This document shows, one piece after another, positions 36,701-48,167 of a DNA stretch of 64,000 nt. Made by a program: the position numbers and the translations under genes. The stretch's first letter is position 1. The number at the start of each line of letters is the position of its first letter. The DNA is from Pseudomonadota bacterium (GTDB lineage Bacteria; Myxococcota; Myxococcia; Myxococcales; Myxococcaceae). Location: the NCBI GenBank assembly GCA_023426545.1, contig JAFAAN010000174.1, positions 61,835-125,834 of the forward strand, in the 5' to 3' direction. A model generated the notes under the pieces. That model had not been told where the DNA came from and did not search any database. It saw nothing but the letters and a program-made list of their open reading frames with translations.

Positions 36701-37797
36701 GCATCGGCCGGTATGACGACTCGCTCGCGGACTTCGCGGCGGCCCGCGAGCGCGCCCGCCGCCTGGGCCACACGCGCACGGAGGTGGAGCTGCTGCTGGA
36801 CGAGGCCATGGCGCTGGACTGGGTGAACGACTACTCGCGCAGCGAGGCCATGGCGCTGGAGGCCCAGCAGCTGGCGGCCACGGTGGCCTCGCCGTACGTC
36901 CAGGCCCGGCTGCTGCTGGCGCTGGGCCGCGCCCAGTTCCGCAAGGGCGAGTGGCAGGAGGCGCGCATGCCGCTGGAGGCCGCCGCGGAGCGCGCCCGCC
37001 GCCTGGGCGACGCGGGCTACGAGACGCAGGTGGTGGCGCAGCTGCTGCTGGCCGTCATCCTCCCCAACCTGGGCGACATCGACGAAGCGGAGCACGTGCT
37101 CAACGAGGTCATCTCCGCCTGCACCGAGCGCGGCGACCACTTCCACCTGGGCAGCGCCATCAACAACCGCCGCAACCTGTGGGTGGCGCGCAAGGAGCTG
37201 GCGCGGGCGCTGAAGGACCAGGAGCGCTTCATGCACCTGGGCCGAGAGCTGGGCATGGTGGGCTGGGAGTACTTCGCCGAACACAACCTGGGGGAGCTGC
37301 ACTACCAGGCGGGGGACGCGGAGGCCGCCGCGCCGCACATCGCCCGCGCCATCGCGCTGGAGCGCCGACACCCGGAGGTGGCGTCCCGCCCGTGGGCCCT
37401 GCTCCTCCAGGCGAGGGCCCTGGCCTGGACGGGCCGGCACACCCGCGCGCGCGAGGTGCTGGCGCAGGTGCGGCAGGTGATGGAGGAGGGGCCGCCGGGC
37501 GTGGAGCTGAGCCCCTCCGAGGAGGTCCTCTTCTCCATGGTGGAGCTGGCCACCCGCGATGCCTCGCCGGAGGCGTGGTGGTCCCTGTGCGAGCGCTCCG
37601 CGCAGGTGTCGGTGGAGCAGGAGCCCCTGGAGGTGCTGGAGATGATGGGGCTGGCGGCGCTGCGCCGCGGCGACCGCGAGGAGGCCGAGCGCGTGCTCCA
37701 CGAGGCGCTGGAGCGCGCGCACCACGTCCCCAACCTCATGGAAGGCCGCATCCGCCGCTCGCTGGCGAAGGTACACGAGCCCCCGCCATCGGCGTGA
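33784..37797 (+). CDS. Serine/threonine kinase fused to cyclase-like, AAA ATPase and TPR domains
   Basis: 1337 residues. A short N-terminal zinc ribbon (CQTCGRRW...C) is followed by a Hanks kinase domain (about 40-305) with K69 in VAIKVARG, DFG at 181 and APE. The catalytic loop is HCDLKPEH (160-167), so both the HRD Arg and the metal-binding Asn are replaced. Next is a degenerate class III cyclase-like segment (about 335-460), a STAND/AAA ATPase with Walker A ERGHGKSHL near 522 and Walker B LCLVLDDAH near 650, then about 480 residues of TPR-like helices. This resembles the large kinase-ATPase-TPR sensors of myxobacteria. The start is GTG 33784; no ribosome site is clear, and the mRNA may be leaderless. 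Confidence 0.9.
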   Translation: MPRCQTCGRRWEGSHAPCPPGPTAPGGSPSPSAVPAVPGYRVDGVFAQGGFGVLVRASREEDGQRVAIKVARGSNWLGRAQLARESEALRVLGPPTVPALYETGTLPGGARFLAMEYVPLPTLADRLARAAGPLPPEELAACALAVVDTVAQVHARGLAHCDLKPEHLFLDEATGGVRVFDFGLVRGTATEDAARPNEATTPSDASGFAGTAEYMAPEQCAGNADISPRTDVYALGVLLYEMLTGRPPFFGATPDVLQAHLSLRPPPPSDFAPVPPALEEVVLRCLAKEPARRPENAAALGGALREALAHAQRATEPATPRPTSPGEPRPAQARRSVAILFLTSRANPVSLQKALASYGGHMAFSDAQRVAAVFDPEAGENPVRRAMRAAEGLAERGLASGGLVDVSAVTVQRRPTGAPRYLGAILSREDRYPAGPEAHGLLMSPAAAETVPEVPCMEVPELRGLLRPAPPGAAPRPDITVLQLGSEVLVGREAELAELLESARSTVGEAAPTIVTVLSERGHGKSHLAATLARRLQLQLPHARVYSMRSREPVQGDPDGTLRTLLRCALNAFERDDTDTERQTRAAILQRLGPTLGSELWPGVAATLGWYAPGGPELQSWAAAPGALRSLAMRAAGELLVTNARERPLCLVLDDAHFAEETALDALEYACLAEASVPLWVCVLARPGFEKSRPAWGTRAAKQATLALPVLPAEQARALCRLLLKPVENVPAQAVERIVERAQHVPLYLVELVRGLKRQGLVRQRAPGGSWYLVTDGLEKVPELRLVEWLADRELGALPPSLAAHARLCALLGTDFTAATAEGVVRELERDGAAGGFPLDAGHATRRLLDSGLLVSHRNEGLSFRNELLREAVAATLPAAERERIHHAAFRYFLSTAGAGERQRLPRLALHAAAAGRRDEAAALSIDLAESARGRHAFLDAEAMYTRALELLEPTDELRCLTALRGRGLMRIRIGRYDDSLADFAAARERARRLGHTRTEVELLLDEAMALDWVNDYSRSEAMALEAQQLAATVASPYVQARLLLALGRAQFRKGEWQEARMPLEAAAERARRLGDAGYETQVVAQLLLAVILPNLGDIDEAEHVLNEVISACTERGDHFHLGSAINNRRNLWVARKELARALKDQERFMHLGRELGMVGWEYFAEHNLGELHYQAGDAEAAAPHIARAIALERRHPEVASRPWALLLQARALAWTGRHTRAREVLAQVRQVMEEGPPGVELSPSEEVLFSMVELATRDASPEAWWSLCERSAQVSVEQEPLEVLEMMGLAALRRGDREEAERVLHEALERAHHVPNLMEGRIRRSLAKVHEPPPSA

Positions 37798-37821
37798 GGG
37801 CGGCGCGCCCTCCGCTCCTTC

Positions 37822-39596
37822 CTACGCGAGCCCCAGCGCCAGCAGGGCGGCGATGAGCACCCCCGCCAGGGACTCGCCCGCGATGGCCCCCGCCGCCAGC
37901 GTGGACACGCTCCGCTCCGCCGCCGCGGGCCAGCGCCAGCGCGCCACCGCCAGCCCCAGGGCGCCCACGCACAGCGTCACCGCGTAGTAGGCCGGCAGGA
38001 TGAAGCCGATGCCCAGCGCCACCGGCAGCGGCAGCCAGCGCGCCGCCCGGCCCCGGGAGGCCAGGGTGAGCAGCGCGCCCACGCCCACGGCCACGCCCGC
38101 GGCCAGCGCCGCGTGGGGCGGCAGCCCGTCCAGGCCGCGCACCGCCACCTCCGCCACGGCGCGGAACTGGTGGGCGAAGGGCGCGGGCAGCGCCTCCGAG
38201 CCCAGGCCGTGCGCGCTCGACAGCAACAGGTACACCGGCACGCCCACCACCGAGCCCGCCAGCACGCCCACGAGCTGCGCGGCGAGCATCCGGCGCGGCG
38301 AAGCCCCCAGCAGGTGCCCCGCCTTGAGCGACCACATGCTGACGCCCGTCTGCGCCGCCGCGCCCGACACCACCGCGCCCGCCGCGACGTTGGGGGCCAT
38401 GGCGCCCGGCAGCAGCGCGCCGAAGATGACCTGCGTCAGCTGCCCCATCTGCGTCACCGGAGAGACGTCCACCTGCCCGGCGCCGCGCGCGCACACCGCG
38501 CACAGCGGCAGCACCAGCGCCAGCGCCAGCAGCATGTACGGCACGCTCAGGCCAAAGAGCGCCGCGCCCAGCCCCACCGCCAGCACGCACGCGGCCGCTC
38601 CGGCGCCCAGCGCCCAGGACGGCATCGCCTCGCCCTGCCCCAGGCTGCCCAGGTCCCGAGCCGCCCGCAGGAGGTCGCGCGCCTGCGACAGCAGCGACGC
38701 CAGGGCCGAGCCCACCATCAGCCCCACGCCCGGCCAGGTGAGCCAGGTGGAGAGCCCCTCGTAGCCCGCGTCCGGCAACAGGCCCGCCCCCGTCAGCCAC
38801 GGCGCCAGCAGGCCCCACGCCACCGCGGCGCCCGCGAGCATGCTCAGGCCCAGGCGAGGGCCCGTCATCATCCCAATCGCCAGCAGCATGGGGCTCCAGC
38901 CGATGCCCCACGTCAGCGACGCGGCGGCCACGCCGCCCAGTGTTCCCGGCAGCGCCGTCATCCCTGGCAGCCACTTGAGCGCGTCGCGCGCGGCCGTGAC
39001 GGCCACCGCCGCGGCGCCCGCGCCCGCGAGCAGCCGGCCCCGCCCCGCGCGGACCTCCTCGCCGCGCGACGCGTGCATGGCGGTAATCAGCTCCGCGGTG
39101 GCGATGCCGGTGGGGAACGGCAGGGCCTCCTGGTCCACCAGCCGGCGCCGCAGCAGGTGCGCGGCGAGCACGCCGAGCACGCCCAGCGCCACGCTCCACA
39201 CCGCCACGCCCCAGCCCGGCACGGCGGTGCCCAGCAGCGCCAGCGCGGGCAGCGCGCCCAACAGCCCCGCTGCGGCGGGCATGGCCCCCACCGCGGCCGC
39301 CGCCGTCTGGGTGAGGTTGTTCTCCAGCGGCGTATAGGGCGCGCCCCGTCGGCGGGACACCGTGGCCAGGGCGCTGAAGCCCAGCACCGCGGCGGTGACG
39401 GAGCCGCTCTCCCACCAGCCCGTCTTCAGCCCCATGTAGACATTGGTGATGGCCAGCAGCCCGCCGATGAGCAGGCCCATGCCCAGCGCGCGCGCCGTCA
39501 GCTCCAGGGGCGCGGCCTGCTCCCGCACCTGCGCCAGCGCGGGCGCGGCGTCCGCGGCGCGGCCCTCCGTTCGCGAGAGGTCGCGCACCGTGGAGC

Positions 39597-39600
<4 letters not shown>
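37822..39600 (-). CDS. OPT-family oligopeptide or metal-chelate transporter
   Basis: 592 residues with about 14-16 hydrophobic segments. The OPT family signature NVYMGLKTGWWESG lies in the first third of the N-terminal half, followed by PFPTGIATAELI and PNVAAGAVVSGAAAQTG, all typical of bacterial OPT proteins. These import peptides or metal complexes across the inner membrane. The ATG at 39600 overlaps the stop of the upstream sensor kinase gene by four bases (ATGA), so its synthesis is tied to that kinase. It is convergent with the large kinase gene at its 3' end. The substrate is unknown. Confidence 0.92.
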
Positions 39601-41861
<2,261 letters not shown>

Positions 41862-42138
41862 GTCGCAGCCCCCCGACGCCTGCCCGGAGCCCCACCTCCC
41901 TCCAGCCCCGCGCTCCGTGCGAAGCGTCACGCCCCCTGAATCCATCAGCGCCGGGCCCTTGCGTCCAATCCCCCCCGACTCCAGGGCGGCGGACCTTCCA
42001 ACAGCGAACACCTGGCGTCCGCCGGCACGCCGCCGATGACAGGTGGTCAACGCGCCCACCCCCATGCCGCGACGCGGCGGGAATTCAATCGCGCCGCGAG
42101 GCAGACTGTCTGGTGAAAGGTGTAAGGACCAGACACCC

Positions 42139-43548
42139 ATGGCGGCGGACTCCGAGAGCACCTTCCGCATCCAGGCCCGAGCGGACCTGCATGCGTCCGA
42201 GCGTTCACCCAGCGACCCTTCGCTCGCGCAGCGGGGCCCCGGCACGCTGGCCGGCGAATACCTCCTCAAGGCGCTGCTGGCCTCGGGAGGCCATGGCAGC
42301 GTGTACGAGGCCGAGCACCGGATTCTTGGCCGCCGGGCCGCGGTGAAGGTGCTCCACCCGCACCTGGCGGACCAGGGGGAGATGCTCAAGCGCTTCGTGC
42401 GCGAGGCGCGGGTGGTGAACCAGATACGCCACCCCAACATCGTGGACGTGTATGACTTCGGGCTGATGCCCGATGGCAGCCCGTACTACGTCATGGAGCT
42501 GCTCACCGGGCGCACGCTGAGCCAGGTGGTGCAGGAGCGGGGGCGGCTGTCATCGTCGCGCGCGCTCGCCTATCTGGAGCCCGTCTGCGGCGCGCTGGAG
42601 GCTGCGCACCGGGCCGGCGTCGTGCACCGCGACCTGAAGGCCAGCAACATCCTCGTCGTGGAGGAAGGCGAGCGGCCCCGGGTGAAGCTGCTGGACTTCG
42701 GCATCGCCAAGCTGCTGCACGCCGAGCCCGCACAGGAAGGGCTCACCATCGCTGGCCAGCGGCTGGGCACCGCGCACGCCATGGCGCCCGAGCAGTTCCG
42801 CGGCGGCCCCATTGGCCCGCACACGGACATCTACGCGCTGGGCGTGCTGCTGCACCAGCTCGTCACCGGGCGCTATCCGTTCCAGTGCGAGGACCGGATG
42901 GAGCTGGAGCGGCTGCACCTGGAGGCCCCCGCGCCGCGGCCGAGCGCCATCGCCGCCGTGTCCCCGGCCGTGGACGCGGTGGTGCTGCGCTGCCTGGAGA
43001 AGGACGGCGGCCGCCGCTTCAGCAGCGTGACGGCCTTCCTCGCCGCGCTCAGCGAGGCCGCCGAGGAGCCCGTGCAGCCCGCGCGCCGCACCCGGCTGGC
43101 GCTCGCCGTCCACGCCGAGGTGGTGCTCGCCGCCTCCGCCCAGGACGATGACGCCGTGTACGCCGTGCTCGCGGACGTGCTGGACGGGCTCGAGCAGGGC
43201 CTGCGCGGCGGCGGCTTCCTGCTGGCGCTCCAGTCCGGCACCTCGCTGCTGGCCATCCACCCGCTGGAGAACGGCGCGCCCAGCGCCGAGCGCACGGAGT
43301 ACCTGCGAGAAGCGGAGCGCACGCTGCGGCTGCTCCAGGCGATGGCCCAGAGGCTCGCGGACCCGGTGAACGCCCGCGTCCACCTCTGCATCCACCTGGG
43401 ACAGGCGGAGACGCGCGGCGACTCGCAGGAGTCCGAGGTCGTGGGCGGCCCCGTCACCGACGTGGGCACCTGGCGCCTGCGCTCACCGGACGGCTTCGCC
43501 CTCACCCCCGCAGCGTCCTTGGCGCTGGAGTTCGACGAGAGCGATTAG
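42139..43548 (+). CDS. Serine/threonine protein kinase with C-terminal cyclase-like domain
   Basis: 469 residues. Complete kinase domain (about 40-300): glycine loop ASGGHGSVY, K70 in AVKVLHPHL, HRDLKASNI, DFGIAKL and MAPEQF. Unlike the large kinase upstream, the catalytic loop is canonical. The C-terminal 150 residues read like a degenerate class III nucleotide cyclase (LALAVHAEVVL near 315, VHLCIHLGQAETR and VVGGPVTDVGTWRL near the end) without the metal-binding Asp pair. No membrane segment. ATG 42139 has AAGGA 11 bases upstream. It is divergent from the FHA-type kinase gene, whose FHA domain could in principle read its products. Confidence 0.92.
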   Translation: MAADSESTFRIQARADLHASERSPSDPSLAQRGPGTLAGEYLLKALLASGGHGSVYEAEHRILGRRAAVKVLHPHLADQGEMLKRFVREARVVNQIRHPNIVDVYDFGLMPDGSPYYVMELLTGRTLSQVVQERGRLSSSRALAYLEPVCGALEAAHRAGVVHRDLKASNILVVEEGERPRVKLLDFGIAKLLHAEPAQEGLTIAGQRLGTAHAMAPEQFRGGPIGPHTDIYALGVLLHQLVTGRYPFQCEDRMELERLHLEAPAPRPSAIAAVSPAVDAVVLRCLEKDGGRRFSSVTAFLAALSEAAEEPVQPARRTRLALAVHAEVVLAASAQDDDAVYAVLADVLDGLEQGLRGGGFLLALQSGTSLLAIHPLENGAPSAERTEYLREAERTLRLLQAMAQRLADPVNARVHLCIHLGQAETRGDSQESEVVGGPVTDVGTWRLRSPDGFALTPAASLALEFDESD

Positions 43549-43554
43549 CTAACG

Positions 43555-43574
43555 GATAACACGTATCTGTTATC
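43555..43574. promoter_or_regulatory. Inverted repeat GATAACA-N6-TGTTATC
   Basis: Perfect 7-base arms with a 6-base spacer, in an AT-rich patch just after the kinase stop and about 220 bases upstream of the repeat lipoprotein start. The symmetry and spacing suit a dimeric repressor site. There is no T-run to suggest a terminator. The binding protein is unknown. Confidence 0.4.
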
Positions 43575-43753
43575 ACCTGGATGGCAGGCGCGCTCCGCGC
43601 CGTCGGGCATGACACACACCAGGTGTCTCCAGGAGGACCCCCACTCAAACATTCGCGCTTGGTTACATTTTCTCGCCCCCTGGAAGTCGCCACACTGGCC
43701 TCACCCATCAGCGACAGTGTTTCAGTTCATGAGCACTGAAACTGATGGCATCC

Positions 43754-43796
43754 GGGGAGCGTGGTGTCTTCGGCTCCCCGCAAACGGGGGAGAGCC
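43754..43796 (+). promoter_or_regulatory. Leader with two mutually exclusive hairpins masking a ribosome site
   Basis: Segment B, GCTCCCCG (43773-43780), is an exact complement of segment A, CGGGGAGC (43753-43760). It is also nearly complementary to segment C, CGGGGGAG (43785-43792), which contains the ribosome site 4 bases before the ATG at 43797. B paired with C hides the site; A paired with B frees it. That is the layout of a translational switch. The evidence is base-pairing only. Confidence 0.45.
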
Positions 43797-44819
43797 ATGC
43801 GCCACACGCCAGCGATTTCGTCTGGAATTCCAAACAACCACGGCCTGAAACACCTGCACCGGCCACGCTTCGCGGGAGGACTGCTGAGCCTGGTGCTGGG
43901 TGTTGGAGGCGGAGCGTGTGGCCCGGCGGACACCCCAGCGGAGGAGTGGGCTCCCCGGGAGGCTCGCGCGGCGGCGGCGTCCGCCAATGGCCTCTCCACC
44001 AATGGCTTGTCGACAAATGGTCTGTCGACCAACGGGCTCTCCATCCATGGTTTGTCGACATTGGGCCTGTCCACGAGCGGATTCTCCAACTGGTTCGGCC
44101 AGGACCCCGAGCGCGCCGACGAGCTCATGCGATACATCGTCAAGTGCGCCGCGAAGGAGAACCAGCAACGCAAGTACACCCATCCAGGAAATGGCGTGAC
44201 GTACACGTGGCACGGCGGCCTGGGGCTGGCCCACCACTGGGCCATGGGCGCTCCGGCGACGCAGCTGGAGCAGGAGGCCGTCTCCGCCTGCCTGGCGGCC
44301 CACGCCAACAAGTTCGGCCTCGCCGTCTCCATCTCCGTACTGGGGCGCAACGCACGGGGCGGACTCCTCACGTACACGGAGCAGGAGCTGTCCACATACA
44401 GCGAGCGGGAGGCGTGCTTCTTCGGCAACCTCTTCGACGACACCGGCGTCTTCGCCGCCACGGACCGCGGCTACCTGGGCCTGGACGAGAGCACGGTGCG
44501 GGCCTGCGGCCTGTCCTCACATCCCAACCAGTCGGACTGCCTGCCCATCATCCATGTGGGCACCTGCGAGGCGCTCTGCCAGCGGCCTACCTCGGTCACC
44601 GTCCCCATCGGTGAGGAGGCGCTCCCGCTCCCCGACGGCGAGCCGCCCTATTACGAACAATGCACGTATAACGGACGGACGTACCGGCCCCTCACCACGC
44701 GCATCCAGCCGAGCGACATCCACCGCTGCGGCGACGGCACCTGCCAGTTCACCGAGCGCTGCGGCACGGGCAGCTCGCCCGACAACTGCCAGGCCGACTG
44801 CGGCTCGTGCCCGGATTGA
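43797..44819 (+). CDS. Probable lipoprotein with GLSTN pentapeptide repeats and Cys-rich tail
   Basis: 340 residues of unknown function. A twin hydrophobic leader ends at GGGAC (C41), a plausible lipobox. Seven degenerate pentads of the NGLST type follow (residues 64-98). A central domain without a recognised family contains paired Cys residues (VKCAAKE, SACLAAH, ACFFGN, RACGLS, SDCLP, CEALC), suggesting disulfides outside the cytoplasm. The end carries CGDGTCQFTERCGT..DNCQADCGSC, the small Cys-rich module often seen at the end of myxobacterial secreted proteins. ATG 43797 is supported by GGGGGAG 4 bases upstream, which sits in a switch-like leader. It stands alone. Confidence 0.8.
   Translation: MRHTPAISSGIPNNHGLKHLHRPRFAGGLLSLVLGVGGGACGPADTPAEEWAPREARAAAASANGLSTNGLSTNGLSTNGLSIHGLSTLGLSTSGFSNWFGQDPERADELMRYIVKCAAKENQQRKYTHPGNGVTYTWHGGLGLAHHWAMGAPATQLEQEAVSACLAAHANKFGLAVSISVLGRNARGGLLTYTEQELSTYSEREACFFGNLFDDTGVFAATDRGYLGLDESTVRACGLSSHPNQSDCLPIIHVGTCEALCQRPTSVTVPIGEEALPLPDGEPPYYEQCTYNGRTYRPLTTRIQPSDIHRCGDGTCQFTERCGTGSSPDNCQADCGSCPD
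43986..44090 (+). repeat. Seven in-frame 15-base repeats coding NGLST-like pentads
   Basis: The protein units are NGLST three times, then NGLSI, HGLST, LGLST and SGFSN. At DNA level the units differ at many third positions, so the repeat is kept by selection on protein rather than by recent slippage. Such repeats may form a flexible or beta-helical spacer between the lipid anchor and the folded part. Confidence 0.8.
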
Positions 44820-44982
44820 TGCGAAGGTGCTCGGACGGAGCACACCGTCAGCGTCTTGAGGCACACGCGGGCACCGCCCTTCAGTCCCTTGCCCCATGCC
44901 CCATGACGGTGTTGACTACTCAGGTCTGTCGCGACTCGGGGGCATTCCACGAGCAGACACCACACCGCTGGAGCCGGACGCG

Positions 44983-45981
<999 letters not shown>

Positions 45982-46643
45982 GCGCGTCCACCGCGAGCCG
46001 CGCCTCGTACCGCGTCATGCCCTCCATGGGCGGCGCGTAGAGGTGGAGCGACACCGCGCCATGGCGGGACGCATTGTCGACGCGGTGGATGGTGTCCGGG
46101 CGCTCGATGAGGACGTCGCCCTCGCTGGCGCCCACGACGGCATCGGGCGCCACCCGGTCGCCCGCCCAGGCGTAGCGCGTCTCCCGAAGCGTGCCCTGCA
46201 CCAACCAGGACACGCCCCCGGAGCCGCCGTGGTCATGCACATGCGTGGCTTGACCTGGAAGCCAGGAGAGGAGGAGCAGCTCACACGCGGGGGTCCGGGC
46301 GAGCGTGCGCCGCGAGTAACCCGCGGCGTCGAAGCGCACCAGCTTCCGCAGCAGCCCCCAGTCCACCTTGCTGGAGCACAGCCGCTCCAGCAGCCACGCC
46401 ACGGAGGCAATGGCCTCGGGCCGCTCGGGCAGCGGCCAGCCCAGCAACGCGTCCGCCACGGAACAGTGCTCACGCTCGTCGAGAAGTGGCTCGCGCATGA
46501 TGACCTCCTTGCAGGTGCGTCGGAGTGTGAACACCCCGCGGCGCCCTGCCCAGGGAGGTGGGGCGGGCATCCGGACGCGGCGCCTGGATACCGGGCAGGC
46601 GCGCGAGGATGCCGGCGAGCCAGGCAGGACCTACGATTGCGGC

Positions 46644-48155
46644 GTGCGAGCACAGGCGTGTTGGGATGTGGCCATCATCGGAGGAGGGGCCAGCGGCACG
46701 CTGCTGGCGGTGGGCCTCCTGCGGAGCGCGCGAGCCCCGCTCCGCGTGGCCCTGGTGGAGCGGCGCGGGCGGGCGGGCCTGGGGTTGGCGTACTCGACGA
46801 CGAGTCCCTGCCACCTGCTGAACGTGCCGGCGGCGAAGATGGGCGCCTTCCCGGAGGACCCGGAGCACTTCCTGCGCTGGGTGCGCCGTGAGCAGCCCGG
46901 AACGGCGCCCGGCGCCTTCGTCTCCCGGCAGCGCTATGGCCGCTACCTGGAGGCGGTGCTGCGCGAGGCGCGCGCCCACGCCGCGCCGGGCGTGCATCTG
47001 GAGATGGTGGCCAGCGCCGCCGACGCGGTGGAGGAGTCCCACGGCGCGGTGCGGCTGCGACTGGCGGATGGGGGACACCTGGAGGCGCGGATGGCCGTGC
47101 TGGCCCTGGGCAACGCGTTGCCCTCCAACCCGCGCGTACCGGATGGCGGGCTGTACCTCAGCCACCGGTATCACCGCTCGCCCTGGGCAAGCGATGCGCT
47201 CCAGGGCGTGGGCGCCCAGGACGACGTGCTGCTCATCGGCACCGGGCTCACCATGGTGGACACCCTGCTGTCGCTGGTGGAGCGGGGACACCAGGGGCAC
47301 GTCCATGCCCTCTCCCGGCATGGCCTGCTCCCCCACGTGCACCAGGAAGGCCCGCGGCCCGCGGCCTACGCCTCACCGGGCATCCGGGACGCCCTGCGCG
47401 CGCTGCGGCAGGAGCTATGGCGCGAGCACCCCGGCGCCGGCAGCACCGCCGCACGCCATCCCCTCCCGGTCCGCGTCCGCCCCATCCTGCGCCTCGTCCG
47501 GCAGGAGGTGCGGCGGGCCGCGGAGGCGGGCGCGGACTGGCGGACGGTGGTGGACGCGCTGCGGCCGGTGACGGTGCCGCTCTGGCAGCGCCTGCCGGTG
47601 AGCGAGCGGCGGCGCTTCCTCCGCCACCTGCGCGCGTACTGGGACGTGCACCGGCACCGCATGGCGCCCGGCATCGGCGAGGAGGTGGAGCGGCTGCGCC
47701 GCCAGGGCCGGCTGTCGATTCATGCGGCGCACGTCCGGAGCTTCGCGTTGGAGCAGGCGGGCGTGGCCGTCCGCGTGCGTCCCCGGGGGCGCGGCGGCGA
47801 GGAGGCGGTGCTGCGCGTCCAGCACGTCATCAACTGCACGGGACCGGAGGGCAGCGTGGCGCGCGGGCACCCGGTGCTCGGCGGACTGATGGCGGCAGGG
47901 CGCGTGCGCCCGGACGCGCTGGGCATGGGACTGGCCACGGACGCGGACGGCGCGCTGCTGGACGCCGATGGACAGGCCACCGGCCGCCTCTACACCCTGG
48001 GCCCTCCGCGCCGGGGCGAGCTGTGGGAGACGACGGCCGTCCCGGAGATTCGAGGCCAGGCGCGAGACCTCGCCTGGCACCTGCTGCGGCGCCTGGCGTC
48101 GGCGCGCGCGCCGCACCCACCGCTGGAGCCCGAGGGCGTCCTGCTCGGCGGGTGA
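46644..48155 (+). CDS. FAD/NAD(P)-binding protein
   Basis: 503 residues. The N-terminal FAD Rossmann motif VAIIGGGASGTLLA and a second, central one, DVLLIGTGLTMVDTLLSL, are clear. The sequence STTSPCHLLNVPAAKMGAFPEDP places it in the FAD-NAD(P)-binding (HI0933/YdhS-like) group. It probably oxidises or reduces a small molecule, with substrate unknown. It is divergent from cysteine dioxygenase, and similar pairing is, from memory, seen elsewhere, hinting at a role in sulfur metabolism. The start is GTG 46644 at the first residues of the Rossmann fold; the ribosome site is weak. The open frame upstream to 46368 is antisense to the dioxygenase gene. Confidence 0.85.
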   Translation: MRAQACWDVAIIGGGASGTLLAVGLLRSARAPLRVALVERRGRAGLGLAYSTTSPCHLLNVPAAKMGAFPEDPEHFLRWVRREQPGTAPGAFVSRQRYGRYLEAVLREARAHAAPGVHLEMVASAADAVEESHGAVRLRLADGGHLEARMAVLALGNALPSNPRVPDGGLYLSHRYHRSPWASDALQGVGAQDDVLLIGTGLTMVDTLLSLVERGHQGHVHALSRHGLLPHVHQEGPRPAAYASPGIRDALRALRQELWREHPGAGSTAARHPLPVRVRPILRLVRQEVRRAAEAGADWRTVVDALRPVTVPLWQRLPVSERRRFLRHLRAYWDVHRHRMAPGIGEEVERLRRQGRLSIHAAHVRSFALEQAGVAVRVRPRGRGGEEAVLRVQHVINCTGPEGSVARGHPVLGGLMAAGRVRPDALGMGLATDADGALLDADGQATGRLYTLGPPRRGELWETTAVPEIRGQARDLAWHLLRRLASARAPHPPLEPEGVLLGG

Positions 48156-48167
48156 GGCGCGGCAAAC

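Noticed and set aside
43986..44090. Short tandem DNA repeats considered as a CRISPR array
   Set aside because: The units are 15 bases, in frame and coding for NGLST pentads; there are no spacers and no cas genes.
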